Of a stretch of DNA of 64,000 nucleotides, positions 11,463 to 23,867 are shown piece by piece. The stretch's first letter is position 1. Each line of letters begins with the position of its first letter. The notes beneath the pieces are model-generated. The model was not told the origin of the DNA and ran no database searches. It saw only the letters and a list, made by a program, of their open reading frames with translations. A program made the position numbers and the translations under genes. This stretch comes from Heliocidaris tuberculata (Eukaryota; Echinodermata; Echinoidea; Camarodonta; Echinometridae), in NCBI GenBank assembly GCA_025618425.1, contig CM046850.1, positions 6,244,925 through 6,308,924 on the forward strand, read 5' to 3'.

Positions 11463-11487
11463 CAAGGAGTTCTGTGATAACTCCTTG
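11463..11487 (+). mobile_element. 25-bp hairpin insert, copy 1, with 7-bp direct flanking repeat
   Basis: Perfect arms CAAGGAGTT / AACTCCTTG around the loop CTGTGAT. The flanks are CCTCAAC at 11456-11462 and again at 11488-11494. An identical 25-mer lies at 59430-59454 with a different 7-bp flanking repeat. This is what an insertion with a 7-bp target-site duplication would leave. Too short to carry a gene. Confidence 0.75.
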
Positions 11488-12115
11488 CCTCAACTTTCTC
11501 TATTTCTCTCACTTTATTTACTTTTAAAGCTCTCCATTTTCCTGATTGCACATTTTCGAAGACCAGAAAGACAAGTCATTCCGAATTCTATTTTCTCCTT
11601 TAATCTGTATGATTTTCCATCTCTTTTCATTCTTATCATCTTCACCCCCTCCCACTTTCGTACACTTTTTTCCAATGCAATCTCAGTTTCAAGATCAATG
11701 TTTGCCCATCTCAAAATCCCTCTCTGACCTTCACCTTGAATTAGTTTCCCAAACTGTCTTCTCTGGCGTCACCTTTTCTCACTCACTCTGACTGGATTTT
11801 AAAGATGATATCCTTAAGACATTATTCCTGGCACTGCTTGAGAATGACATATTGTGGTGATTATACTAGTCGAAATTTCCTTCTCTCTTTCTCTTTCACG
11901 TCCACTCTCCTTTCGTCTCTTCTCTTTTCTCTCTCCCTCCCTCCCTTTCTTTATTTCTCTCTCTCTTTCTCTCCCCCACTCTCTCTTTTGCTATACCTAT
12001 CTTTCTCCATTTTCCATTATCTGTAGCCCTTCTTTCCTTCCTCCCTTTTCTCCCCCCCCCCTCTCTCTCTCTCCATTCATTCCTCTCTCTTCATTTTTTT
12101 TTCTCGCTCTCGCTC

Positions 12116-12196
12116 TGTATCTATCTATCTATCTATCTATCTATCTACCTATCTATCTATCTATCTATCTATAAATCTATCTATCTATAAATCTAA
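12116..12196 (+). repeat. (CTAT)n microsatellite
   Basis: CTAT tetranucleotide tract with CTAC and AAAT interruptions. Confidence 0.95.
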
Positions 12197-13296
12197 ATGA
12201 TATCTATTTGTCTTTCGTTCTTTCTCTCTCCATCATCCGTTGTCATCTTCACCGTCAACCTTTCTCCTTCAGTCTGACTGTATCTTAAATATGATATTCC
12301 TGAGATATCAGACATGTCAGATCTCACACGTCTTAGGAAAGACAAATCACAGTCATGAGAGTAGACACTTCCTTTCTAATTTTCTCTTTTGCTCTTCTCT
12401 CTCTCTCTCTCTTTCTCATAATCGATGGCCATGATAACTCTCCTTGCTTACTCTCTGTGTTATGTATGTACAAGATGTATTCCTTACATCTTTATTTTAA
12501 TCACCTCATTAGGTTACTCTTCTCCATTTAATTTCAATAATAATTTTCCAATTCGTGTTCAATGTCAAGGTTACTCTTTTCCCATCTTCAGAAATTCCCT
12601 TGAGTCGATCCACAGACTCTCGTCGGCATCATCCATTCACCTTCACATTTCCTGGATCCTGACGATGATATCCCTAAGACATCAGGCATGACACGACTTG
12701 GGAATGGCAAATCATGTTCGACAATAATCTTACTTCCTCTCTGTCGTATCTCTCTATCTCTCTCTATCTCTCTCTCTTTCTCTCCCCCCTAGTTCTGTAT
12801 ATCCGTCTTTTTCTCTCTCTCTCTTTCCCCGATCATCTTCACCATAATCCTTTCTCATTCAGTGTGACTGGATCCTGAAGATGATATCACTAAGACATCA
12901 GACATGACATGACTTTGGAATGACAAATCATGTTCGACAATAATCTTACTCCCTCTCTGTCGTATCTTTCTCTCTCTCGCTCTTCCCTCCATCACCTGCA
13001 CCATCTTTTTTTCTCATTCAGTGTGACTGGATTCTGAAGATGATACCAGTATCCCTAAGACATCAGACATGACACGACTTGGGAATGACAAAGCATATTC
13101 GACAACAATCTTACCCCCTCTCTGTCGTATCTCTCTCCCGCTCTCTTTCTCTTTCTCTTTCTCCCCAATTCTGTATATCCGTCTTTCTATCCCCCCATCA
13201 TCTTCAACATAATCCTTTCTCATTCAGTGTGACTGGATCCTGAAGATGATATCCCTAAGTAATCAGACCTGACACTGCTTAGGAATGACAAATCAT

Positions 13297-13620
13297 TGCG
13301 GACACCTTTCCCATACACGCCAGCGAGGCTAGACGCGAGTGCACAAGTGGTCAAGCCATGCCTATTCAAGACCTGGTCCTCGCTTCCAGACATAAACTCC
13401 AGTTTCCATGCAGTAAAAGGCATAGCGACCTTACCAACGCAAATCTTCAGCTCAATGCATGCGGACACCTTCCCTTATATGCTAGGAGGTGGTGAGTGCA
13501 CTAGCGGTCAACCCATGCCATTCTCGACCTGCAGATCTCGCTTCCAGCGTCTAGACGAAAGTCCAATTTCAAGCGAGGGGCAGTGGCTGACACGGGGTAG
13601 GGGCGGCGGTCTTATTTCCA
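13297..13620 (+). repeat. Two-copy tandem repeat, about 163 bp
   Basis: TGCGGACACCTT at 13297 recurs at 13460. Both are followed by GAGTGCAC.AG.GGTCAA, CCATGCC and TCGCTTCCAG. The second copy is cut off by unrelated sequence before the CTT tract. Confidence 0.75.
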
Positions 13621-13645
13621 AAAGGGGCCTGAAAATGTGATAACC

Positions 13646-13982
13646 TTCTTCTTCTTCTTCTTCTTCTTCTTCTTCTTTTCCTTATATTCTGCTTCTTCTT
13701 CTTCTTCTTCTTCTTTCCCTTATATTCTTCTTCTTCTTCTTCTTCTTCTTCTTCTTCTTCTGACTTCTTCTTTTTCTTCTTCTTCTTTTCCTTATATTCT
13801 TCTTCTTCTTCTTCTGACTTCTTCTTACTCTTCTTCTTCTTCTTCTTCTTCTTCTTCTTCTTCTTCTTCTTCTACTACTTCTTCTTCTTCTTCTTAATCT
13901 TCTTCTTCTTCTTCTTCTTCTTCGACTTCTTCTTTTTCTTCTTCTTCTTTTCCTTATATTCTTCTTCTTCTTCTTCTTCTTC
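13646..13982 (+). repeat. Long (CTT)n polypyrimidine tract
   Basis: About 340 bases of CTT with the recurring interruption TTTTCCTTATATT (four times) and GACTTCTT (three times), which shows a larger-scale duplication inside the tract. Homopurine/homopyrimidine mirror repeat, able to form triplex DNA. Confidence 0.95.
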
Positions 13983-14535
13983 ATCCAGAATCCGACACTG
14001 GAGATTGACTGACCTTATACCAATAGAAATGTTAAATTATCAACCATCTTAGACTTGAAGGTTCATTAATTTGCTGTGACAAGTAAGATTGCCTTTATCC
14101 TTTCGAGTAGCTATTACCGTAATGGAAGCTACTTACCTTGCACTTAATCATCCCCAATGCCTAAAGTAAATCAAATGTTTCTTCACATTAAATGTCAGTC
14201 GCTGATTTTCTTCGTCACGTAATAATGCTTTTGAAAAGGTTCAATAAACCCTGAGTACAGAAAGAACTGGGAAATAGCATCAATAATTTTGTCACCACTG
14301 GGCCTTTTCTTTTACTTTCTTGAAAAAGTTTCATCACATCAACAACAAAAAAAACCACAACAAAAACAAAACAAAACAAAACACAAGGATCGTTCGACTT
14401 ATATGTGGTAAATGTACCTTAATTACAAACTGAATAACAAAATCCAAGTAAAATATAATTTAGACGTTTATCTATAGCTATAAAATAGAAATTTAATGCG
14501 GATCTATCTTTATATGATTTATATGATGTACAGAA

Positions 14536-14710
14536 AACACGATAAAAACTACTTTCGAAAAATAAACTCAGACAATTACAGTAGCCCTGTCTATCACCTT
14601 TAGAAATGAGCGAACATTACAATGGCGTATTACGTAATCCGAACAAGATTTCTATGGGCAGTACAATAGGCCTTTGAAATTTATTTTTCGAAAGTAGTTT
14701 TTATCGTGTT
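14536..14710. mobile_element. Foldback element with 31-bp perfect inverted ends
   Basis: The arms 14536-14566 and 14680-14710 (outer ends AACACGATAAAAACTAC) are exact reverse complements over 31 bases, separated by 113 bases. The flanking tetranucleotide AGAA is present on both sides and may be a target duplication. No frame inside. Probably a solo MITE. Confidence 0.8.
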
Positions 14711-16746
14711 AGAAAAAAACCTCCCACAAAAATAGATTTTCATACCATGCCATTCATCAAGCTTGACCATCAAGAATGAATGAAAATGAATTATCATAAT
14801 CATTACCATGATTACATTGCCTGTATTAGTTCGCATTAATAAATAAGCAATACAACTCACGTAAAACTGGGGGGGGGGGGGATGACGAATAAGACATATA
14901 ACGTACCTCGATTGATGTAGTCGGTCAGACCGCAAGGGCTTATGCGCTCAATCCATGCGGTGTACATTACAATGTACGATCTACGGTAGATCGTAAAACA
15001 TTCATACTCCAACTCCAAAGAACATTCTCATACACGTGCCCCTCTGGTATAGAGAATACTTTATCTGCCACTGATAGTGGTTGTGTTCTTATCCTAGAGG
15101 TAATATCTTGTCATTGAAAGTCATTCTTCAATTTCATTCCGTTTCCGAAAAAGAGTTGATTACATCCGTGGAAGCGTCGGATACACTCATTTACCTAATT
15201 GCCGTTAACGGTTAAGTTTCTTTGATTCATAGGGTGCATTTCATCTCCATTATACCTTTCTCAGTGTGATTTTCTAGGACTTTGTTGTAAGTATCATGTG
15301 TATGAAGGTCAGGAAATGCGCTGATCTCCATTTTGTAATTGAAACCAGTAATGTTTCTCCATATCTGTAGAGGGATTCTTGATTTAACAAAATTGAAGTA
15401 TTATCTGATTATAATAACTTTGAAAAAAAAAATTATTATGGTCAAATGCCAAATGGCTATTAAGACAATCTAGATAGCATTCTTAAATTCCTTTTCATGT
15501 AGTAATTTAGTGAAGATCTGTTTTGAATAAACATGCTTCAAGTGAAAGCAAAATATTATATTTTGGTCATAGAGGCCGGAAACAAAGAAAATGAATCGTT
15601 CATGGAGAATGAAATGAATAAGTTAAGAAAAAAAAAAATTCATGCGTAATGTCCACAAATTTCTACTTTGTGCTTGAATCATTTTAAAATTGATGCCTTG
15701 ATTAATTAATGTGAAATCTAAGGATTAAAATGTTTCAAAAGCATTTCATGTAACTAAAATAGAACTGGATATAAACTCATAAAACATTACCTTTTATTTG
15801 GTTTAGATTGGTTGTGTCTAGTCATAAAAACATAATATTTTACTTTGATAAAGTATAATTCCTCTCCATTAATCACTGGTAATTCAGAGTCTTGAACAAT
15901 CTACAGAGTTCCCTTTTACATATCCGTGATGCAGTAATACTACTAGTAAATCACGGTACCTGGAATAATCACATTGTTCATTCGAACCATATAGTAGCTT
16001 GGCGATCATCATAAACTTCAACCACGCACGTGTATCTACTTAAAGCACTATTTCATGGTCCTGAAGTAGAGGCCACGCACGTGCAATCCGACCTTGGCAA
16101 TAATATGATTTGTGTGAAAGCAGAAACATAAGAAAAACAGGATGGTGAATGTTTGAAAGAAATCTGACAAGGAATAAGAAAGTTATGGATGTTTGAAAAA
16201 TGAGATCACTACATCTATGCGAATCTCTAATTGGCAATTTGATGAGTCGATTGTTATATACTGGCGGAAAACTCTCCCTTTTGTCGTATACTAAAATATC
16301 ATTAATTTGCGGTTTTCTCCGAAGCGCCTTAACCCTAGGGGCAGTACTCAAAATATATTGTAGATAACATATTGTTGTAGGTCCTCATTAAAAAATGAAC
16401 CTACTGGGTAATACATTTTGAGAAAAAAAATGACATTTTAGTCATTTTGTGTGTTGGAGCAAAAAGAAGAACTGTCCGCCACTTCATCACAGTTACATTA
16501 CCTATTCGGCCAATATGAAATTCCCTTTATGTATAGTGATAACAACTTTGAAAGGGTACCAATCACCAAAAAAATATTTTACTCTGTATGTTAGGGGTTC
16601 CATGTCATTCTACTATATTCCAAATTTGGGCTTCGAATATCACTTCTATAAAGAGATTTTACAAGTTTAATTATACTCTCTATAAGTATAAAAGCGACTC
16701 GTGAGTAGACTACTCAACGCTCCCGTACGCGCTCGCCAAGATAAGG
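14711..16746. other. No gene seen; spacer
   Basis: AT-rich DNA with a poly-G run at about 14870-14881. The small frames have no protein-like composition. A short GAGTAG-A-CTACTC palindrome at about 16700 adjoins the following hairpin. Confidence 0.45.
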
Positions 16747-16788
16747 GCTCGCGCGGAACCGAACTAGGAGGTTCGGTTCCGCGCGAGC
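16747..16788. other. GC-rich 18-bp perfect hairpin
   Basis: GCTCGCGCGGAACCGAAC pairs perfectly with GTTCGGTTCCGCGCGAGC around the 6-base loop TAGGAG. It is an island of GC in AT-rich DNA. There is no T-tract on either side, so nothing suggests a terminator. Function unknown. Confidence 0.85.
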
Positions 16789-16904
16789 ACCTTCATGTTA
16801 TCCTTTATTTCCTTCATACTCCTAAACTGTTGACCTATAGAACTTCAGATAAAGTTCTTTGAGGTTAATTTTATACTTCCTAACGGTACACAAATTCTTT
16901 TTTT

Positions 16905-17042
16905 CAGATGGTTGGTAAACTTTAAAAAATCATAACTTTCTCATTGCTTGTCCGATTTCGTTCAAACTGTCCCCAGTCTGCTTCTCTGATTTTTCTTCTT
17001 TCTTTAACAGCAACTTGTCATTTAGGTTGGATTTCCCTTTAA
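16905..17042 (-). mobile_element. MITE family A fragment, reverse orientation
   Basis: Ends with the inverse of the family A terminus (GGATTTCCCTTTAA). The adjacent about 130 bases match the family A body in reverse (CGATTT.GTTCAAAC, TTCTCTGATTTTTCTTCTT). The other end is not recognised, so it is truncated or diverged. Confidence 0.6.
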
Positions 17043-17991
17043 CGAATCATTAGGCCTATGAAATCGTGATATTTTGTAACTAGCATAATTTCGTGCATTT
17101 TAACGAAAACCACGTCCGTATAATTATGTTGTTGTAATTTATAACCTTTACGTGTCCGCTAATAGTAATAGCTCATGCATAAGGCCCTGTAGTCGAGTTA
17201 AAGCGCTAATCAACAAAACCCAAGCCTGCTTGGTCTTTATAGTCCATGGTATGAGGAGCACTTAAGGTGCTCCATGTTCGAGAGCAAGGCAGGGTGACCA
17301 TTTACCGCCTAATTACTGATAGATAAAGATGTCAATCTTAATAGAGAAATAGCCGTTTTTGCCTCGGGTTATTGTTATGATTGGACTCATGCTTTTCAGG
17401 TTCGAAAGTGTTTGTTTGTTGTTGTTTTCCCCAGGGTTTTCTGTTTTTAAGGAGGGTCATTTAATTTTGTTTCCTACTGGAAACTGATTATTTAATACTG
17501 GAGATAAATAACTTTTGTTTTATATTATTTACTGAATACGGGAGATCAATTACTGGCTTTGTCCGGGTCGGAGTCCATTGACTTCAAAATGATCCCATAT
17601 GGATTTATTTTTTAATGAAGATATTTCCATGTTTAAGGATAAAATGCTACCTTTTTTTTTTTTGGGGGGGGGGGGGAGAATACACCACTTTCCTCATCTT
17701 TTAATCATACAAACTTGATAAACCACCCTCTGACATGTATGATAATGAAAGCATCTCAAAATGTGTTTGTGATACTGTTTTTATACTAAGGCACAAAGCT
17801 ATTAAACGCGTACATATTAACGCGATCACTTTCTTTAAACAGTTCCAGAATGTCTAAGGATTATAATCATTTCGTACCACGTGACACCAAAATGTTGTTG
17901 GCAGGAAAATAATATCAATTCCTCTCTGAATTTTCACTTTTAGCAGTAACCAGTTATTACCCCTCCATAAACCTCATGAAAACGAGGAATA
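17043..17991. other. No gene seen; spacer
   Basis: Contains a T/G run at 17653-17676 and a small inverted repeat GGAGCAC..GTGCTCC near 17256-17274. Nothing else recognised. Confidence 0.45.
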
Positions 17992-18356
17992 TTAAAGGGA
18001 AAGTCCACCTTGATATCAAGTTGGTTTTAAAAGAAGCAGATTTTTTGGGTTTTTTTTTTAAAGTTGTAAATAATCATTGCACTTGTGTTTTACACAAAAC
18101 CTGTATATGAAACAAATCTATTCCATCATCAACAACTAAAAAAAATGAAAATTTGATATGAAATATGTGTACTGGGCAAATGGGAGAGGAGCTCGCAAAA
18201 TACATCACGGAGATGCCAATATCTGGTTGATTTATTACAACTTCCATAATTCATAACTTTGTTATTTCGTATTGGATTTTGCTCAAACTTTCGTTAATAA
18301 TTTTTTGCTTTTATTATTAAAAATAAACAAAATTCCAGGCTAGACTTCCACTTTAA
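17992..18356 (+). mobile_element. MITE family A, copy 1 (TTAA-flanked)
   Basis: Begins TTAAAGGGAAAGTCCACC and ends with the inverse, ..AGACTTCCACTTTAA, giving 365 bp between TTAA sites. Shared internal phrases with 63237 and 63722 include CAAGTTGGTTTTAA.AGAAGCAGA, GAGAGGAGCTCGCAA and the CAT..CTTTG..ATTTCG..GGATTTTGCTCAAAC block. Confidence 0.85.
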
Positions 18357-19976
18357 CTCTTGTCATCGGATGGCATTGCGAAGACACACCAGATGGTAGG
18401 CTTTCCTGCCAAAAGAGACGAGGAAAACATCACAGTGTAGAACGTAATTGTTACGGATAGTTTTACAAACAGACGTGGTGACAAAGAAACTGAAGAACGA
18501 TTTCATCCAGCTGCTACGTAGATGTCAGTGAACCATGCAATTACACGAAAGGAAAGAAATTGATAATTTATTTTTTTTTTAAAAGGAAAGAAAGAAAGGC
18601 AAATATACAACACATGTCAAATCGCGAAACTAACCCATTTTCGACTCATATTTTCTTTATCTCTCTCTACTTCATTGTTCTTTATGATAAATATTCCTCT
18701 TTTAAAAAAATATCAATGCTATAAAATTTAATTTATTGTATTTCAAGCTCACCCCGTTTTGTCAACTCTTCCCTATTTTGAAGCCTCTGAAAACGCTCTA
18801 TTATTATTCATAAAAGGACGAAAAACTCGTTTGACATAATACGAGAAGCTGAATAATATGAAACACCTGTATTATCATGTACATCTGTAACGTATTTGTT
18901 TAAATTTGTTTGCATTGAAGTTGTACACGTATTTGATGAGCCAGAATGAATAGAAGTGAATTTGTTTGAAGTTATTCATCAACTTATATTATTATTTTGT
19001 GTAAACAAACCTGATCTGATGACTCACATTTGGAATGGAAAAGAAGGCAACTTGAGACAATACCCCATGAACAGTTAGTATTTCCCAATGAATTATATTA
19101 AATAAAAAAAGTAATTATCAAAGCACTGTAGCGAACCTTCAATTATTCTTTAACTACATGGGGTATGTTCCCAAAGCGTCTCACAAGTAAAAACATGTTC
19201 AAAATTTCCTGTTGGGCACGCATATTCAGAAGCAAATTTTGCCATCAAATTCCCTCTGGATACGCCATCTCGTATAGCCCACCAACCAGTCAACCAGAGA
19301 GCTATATAGTAGACATGAAATAAAATACAGTTGAGCTCACGTAACAACAAAAGTGACGAACGCCGGACGTTCGTTGCGAAATAATTGATTTACTCTTGAA
19401 ACACAGCTGAATACTGTAGACGACGATATCGAATTCTGGGGGGTTCTTTTCCCCTGTCAGAAAAGATTTCCTCAATGTTGGCGTTTCATCAGGCATGCCA
19501 GGGAACCACATGTGATGAACGGATAAGTGATACATGCAGATGGATGTCAAAGTACATGGCATGCAGCTTACAACTTTATCACTTCAGAAAAAAACCAAAA
19601 AAACCTTTGCCTACGTAATCGCTGTATTAAGCCCTATGGGAATGAGACAATTCAGCATAGTCAACAGGTTATTTGAGAGCATTTCCTGTGCTACAGTCGA
19701 GTTATTGGCCGATGTACAGAGTTTCACATTCAATGAAAGCATAGCCTTCTTTATCACCGTCATTAAACTTAACTTCATACAAGACATCATTAAACTTTTA
19801 GCAGCATTATCATTTAACATCTGTCTACTTTCAACATAGCAATGCTTTTCATTGATTTTCATTTATCAACAATGACTTTTGTTTTGAAAAAAAGTGGAAA
19901 TGATACAAATAAATAATAATAAAAAAAATAGTTTATAAATACGCAGCAAGACGTGCCTGGCCGGGGGCAAATGAAT
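18357..19976. other. No gene seen; minor hairpin and a family F fragment
   Basis: Mostly AT-rich. A 19-base hairpin (ACGAACG-CCGGA-CGTTCGT) lies at 19356-19374. Around 19629-19675 the phrase CCCTATGGGAATGAGAC..TTCAGCATAGTCAACAGG resembles the right half of family F (see 23868). Confidence 0.5.
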
Positions 19977-20052
19977 AATAATAATAAGAATTCAATATTT
20001 ATATAGCGCCTATTAAAAAATTCTCTAAGCGCTTTACAATATACAACATAAC
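19977..20052 (+). repeat. AAT-microsatellite-linked TTTATATAGCGC element, copy 1
   Basis: (AAT)n followed by TTTATATAGCGCC, then TCTAAGCGCTTTACAA. The same build occurs at 52470-52667 and, reversed, at 49033-49105. This is a very short interspersed element associated with an AAT microsatellite, with AGCGC/GCGCT forming an inverted pair. Confidence 0.65.
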
Positions 20053-20188
20053 TACCTAACTTAACTAACATAAGTACCTAACTTAACTAACTTAACTACG
20101 GGCAAATTACAATATACAACATAACTACCTAACTTAACTAACATAACCACCGACTTAACTAACTTAACTACCTAACTTAACTAAGGGG
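20041..20188 (+). repeat. Tandem repeat of CTAACTTAACTAACATAA units
   Basis: About ten units of 9-23 bases built from CTTAACTAAC and ACATAACTAC. A larger unit starting CAATATACAACATAAC occurs twice. Confidence 0.85.
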
Positions 20189-20700
20189 CAAAATAATACA
20201 TTTAGCATTGCTTATAAACTTAACTCAACTTTATTACTGTTTACGGAAAAGATAGGTCTTAAGTGAAATGTTTGTTGTGACCAGTTTCAGTCTGTTATTC
20301 CCGCTCTCCCCTCAGTTTTCAGTCACTTTGGGGTAACTTTTAAAAATGGCACATTCCACGTTAGGAGCCCTTAGTTTGTCATCTACACTTAAATAAATAT
20401 AGGCTTCGACGTTGCTATGAAACGCAAAAACCACTTTGAAAATAGATCTATAATTAAATACATCCAGGAAACATAATATATCTTTTGAGCTCTGTTGATT
20501 TTTATACAAGTCATTAACGAATATGACGATGAAAAGTACAAACATGTGCATAATGACTTTATATCGGTTTGTTTTAATAATATATATATCTTTCTTTCTA
20601 AACAACGAACTGGAAAAAAAATATCTGTAACTATTAAAGGATGAATAACCCATTGCATCTTAGATCACGTGATTATCTTTATGTAACTTTTATCTCTGGC

Positions 20701-20733
<33 letters not shown>

Positions 20734-21892
20734 TCATTCAAATAGGCTGATTGGCAGACCTTTGGCGCCACTGGGCAAGCAGGCAACCTTGATCGTAATC
20801 AGTGACACGATGTTCGGCTGGTCGAAGCGCCAGTAATTGATTTAACAATGTGAAATATAGCTGCCATGTTATTCATCAGAGAAGCTCTTTTGCTTTACAT
20901 GTACGATAATAAAAGGCGTTTTTTCGACGCTCTACTACCTGTCATTAAACTTTCGCACTTTCTGATAACGACTTGAATCTTGTTTGTCGCAACGATAGGC
21001 TAATTTTGCAGGCTTTCAATTGATTTTCTACCTTTTCGTTTCTTCTCTTTCTTTTGCAAGGATACTTGGGGCTGCACTCGACCCAGTTTCAGTCTGTTGT
21101 AGAGCGCTGTATAGTCAGGGGTTTATTCGGGATCCCATTTCACACTCGAAAGACACTGATCTTACATATGTGTTTTGTTTTACCTCTGTATATTTTGATA
21201 GAGTCATTTATCAATAAATGTGTTAATTCTAATAAGTAATTCATCCCAACGACAGTATAATGAATATTCATATGGCATTTTACATATAGATACAAACCAC
21301 TTGGAAATATCACCCTCCAGTCATACATACCAGGAATCGACGGTGTCAAATGATTACATAACATGTCGGGATAGATATAATTTCAGTTGCTTTTAGAACC
21401 TTATGAAACTTACAAAATGTGACTCTGTATACATGCAGTCATAATTATTTTAATTCATACGTTTGAAAAAAAGGATGAATACAAGGGATCTTGTCTCAAA
21501 GAATAATAACCCCCCACCCCCACCAAAAAAAAAAAAAAAAAAAAAAAAATTAAAAAAAGAAAAGAAATCTTCGAATTGTTTAGGAAAAACCTGAATTGAT
21601 TTTATGATCGTGTGTAGGAGACTAATAAAATATCATATATTCATTCCTTTGAATCAGAATCAACAAGGATTATTCTTGAGATACTGTCGTGTCTTCTTAG
21701 ACGTCTGTTTAATATCATTTCGTCACGATTTTAATGTTCTCTTTTCGTCGGGGATGATCAAAATTTAATAACATTTTGTCTGAGACCGCCAGGCTTTCTA
21801 ATCTTAAAGATGGATGTGACTGCATATTGATCCTTCAATAATGAAAGGAAATGACATTGCAAGCGAAGCGTATTTGATGAGACAAATTTGTG
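20189..21892. other. No gene seen; spacer with poly-T (20702-20732) and poly-A (about 21526-21549)
   Basis: AT-rich DNA with two long homopolymers. Short frames here are not convincing. Confidence 0.45.
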
Positions 21893-22300
21893 TTAACCTT
21901 TTCAGGACAGGAATTATTTTAGGGCTAAATTGATCTCATTTTGCTCTTCAAATTGGCAACAATAATATATATATATATATTTTAGTGCCACATGGCTCTA
22001 ATAACAATATACATGGTTAGGAACTTTGTCAAAAATTTGAAGAACAAAATTGCCAATTTCGATTTAAAAAAATGATTTTGAACATCTCAATGTGTTGCCA
22101 ATTTAAGGATTTCAAAGCTTATTCTCGTTTAAAAAAATTCCAGTCATCAAACGCAATATGGTCATGCAACAAAAATGGACATAGTGTGTGCAGAAAATTT
22201 TGCTCTTTCTACTCATGCATCTAGTATATTTTTTAGAGCTCTGAATCAAAAGTTATTGAGCCAAACCACAAAATGTGGTCAATTGTCTTGCAAGGGTTAA
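21893..22300 (+). mobile_element. MITE family B, copy 2 (TTAA-flanked)
   Basis: TTAACCTTTTCAGGAC at the left and GCAAGGGTTAA at the right. The body is collinear with 3458-3872, except for a TA-microsatellite expansion near 21968-21981 and small deletions. Confidence 0.85.
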
Positions 22301-23867
22301 GCATGTCAACATAAAACATCGGGATGGACAGGAACATAAATTGGAAATTTTAATATTGTTAAAATCATTTTCACCAGGAATAATGTGACCCTGCTCTTTC
22401 TTTACGATACCATAAAAGAAAATGAAAAGAATATGCATCACATAATGCGCAAATAAAGAACGCTCTTCATTTTGTCTGTTTCTAAGGGCCGATTGGTCCT
22501 GTTTACTTATATTTTTTCCGTATCTGATGAATAAAGTTCAAATGAAAAACCAAAAATGTTTGAATTGTGTGTATTTTTATCCCCTAAAATACTTTTCAGA
22601 AATTTTATTTTCGATGCCTCCTCTTTGATTCTCTTTCCCTTTCTCTTTTCTATTTTGTTCTTCCTTTTTTATCAGTGTTCTTTCTCTCTGTCGCATCGTG
22701 TATGTGTGTGTGTATGTGAGGGTGTGTGCGTGTTTTTCTCCCGCTCCCAGTAGCCCCCTCCTTTACTGCCCATATTTTACGTCTTTTTTCATTTTTTTTC
22801 ATTTTTTTCATTTTTTTCATTTTTTTCATTTTTTTTTTTTTTTGGGGGGGGGGCTTGTCTGACTATCGCTGTTATAGTTTGGGTTTATTTCATTATTATT
22901 ATTTTTTTATCATTATCAATGGGGGGGGGGGGGGGTGGGGGTGGGCGGGAGCGTGAGCCATGATTCTTCCCTGCCCCTCAATTTATTCTTTCCTCGTTCA
23001 CACTTATCGTTTACTTGTACAGGTATGTATACATCCATTACGTTAACATTTTAGTAATAAACGCACATCATTCGTGTAAATTATTATTCAAGTGTGAACA
23101 GGTGCTTAGCTTAGGATAACTGCTAGGCGTGGAAGCCGCAAGTGAACAGAGTATACCGGGTTTTTTTTTTTTTTTTTTTTTTTTTCTCTCTCACCTTCTT
23201 TCAGTAGCATCCTAAGGCGCCGGTATCTGTTTTCAAAGATCGGACGAGGTGAATGAAGTCTTTTACTGCTAATAGCGATTGAAATGCGTGTATTTTGTGA
23301 GGCGTTTTCGCATCTATCGGAGCCCGAGGCGTAAGCGGTAAACAGCGTCGGTGGCGGGTCCTGTTTTTTTTTTTTTCTCTCTTTTTTTTTTACGCATTGA
23401 GGATAAAACTCGTGTTGTCGGCAAATGTTACTGATAAAACTGGACTAAGTCCGTTGAGTTATGGAGCACCAGGTGTGAAGCTCCTTTTCTGTGCAAATTA
23501 CTGGTGGCAATTCTGTAATAAAATGAATAACGAAAATAATTAGACATGAAATTAAAATAAAAGATGGCTTTTTATCCATAATGACAGGTTATATTTGTGA
23601 GTTTGATTACAGAATGACAGGAAGGTTGTTTTTGTTGTTCTTTTTTTTTGTTGTTTTGTTGTTGTTGTTTTTTTGTTTTGCTAAACGGGATGAAGAGGTT
23701 GACAGTATCGATAAATGATAAAACTAACTCTACTCACCTGATCGGGTTTCAAACCTGAACTAAATTTAAAAGAAAAAAAAAAATACCCATGTCAGTAGTA
23801 TGGGTTCTCTCATTTTAGGGATTACTTTTTTAATTCCAGAAAACCTGCCTTGATAAAGCGATGTCAA
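22301..23867. other. No gene seen; low-complexity tracts
   Basis: Contains a (CATTTTTT)n stretch (22790-22840), poly-G at 22843-22853 and 22921-22935, poly-T at 23161-23185, and an imperfect palindrome near 23440. No coding signal. Confidence 0.5.

Larger units (their letters stand above)
11195..13310 (+). repeat. Degenerate tandem array with CT-rich spacers
   Basis: Seven or so copies of a module reading roughly GACTGGATCCTGAAGATGATATCC, then ACATCAGACATGACAC, then GGAATGACAAATCAT and CGACAATAATCTTAC, each followed by a CTCTCT-rich spacer and CATCATCTTCACC. GACTGGAT-like anchors lie near 11789, 12275, 12652, 12866, 13025 and 13231, with a weaker copy near 11225. Spacing is 158-486 bp because the CT tracts differ in length. 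The three last copies are the most alike. No coding frame is conserved. Confidence 0.85.

Noticed and set aside
13637..13984. Polyserine/leucine and poly-arginine/lysine frames
   Set aside because: Translation of the CTT tract on both strands.
16747..16788. Rho-independent terminator
   Set aside because: No T tract after the hairpin and the DNA is clearly eukaryotic in style.
23160..23480. Possible regulatory palindrome near AACTGGACTAAGTCCGTT
   Set aside because: Short and isolated; expected by chance in a window of this size.
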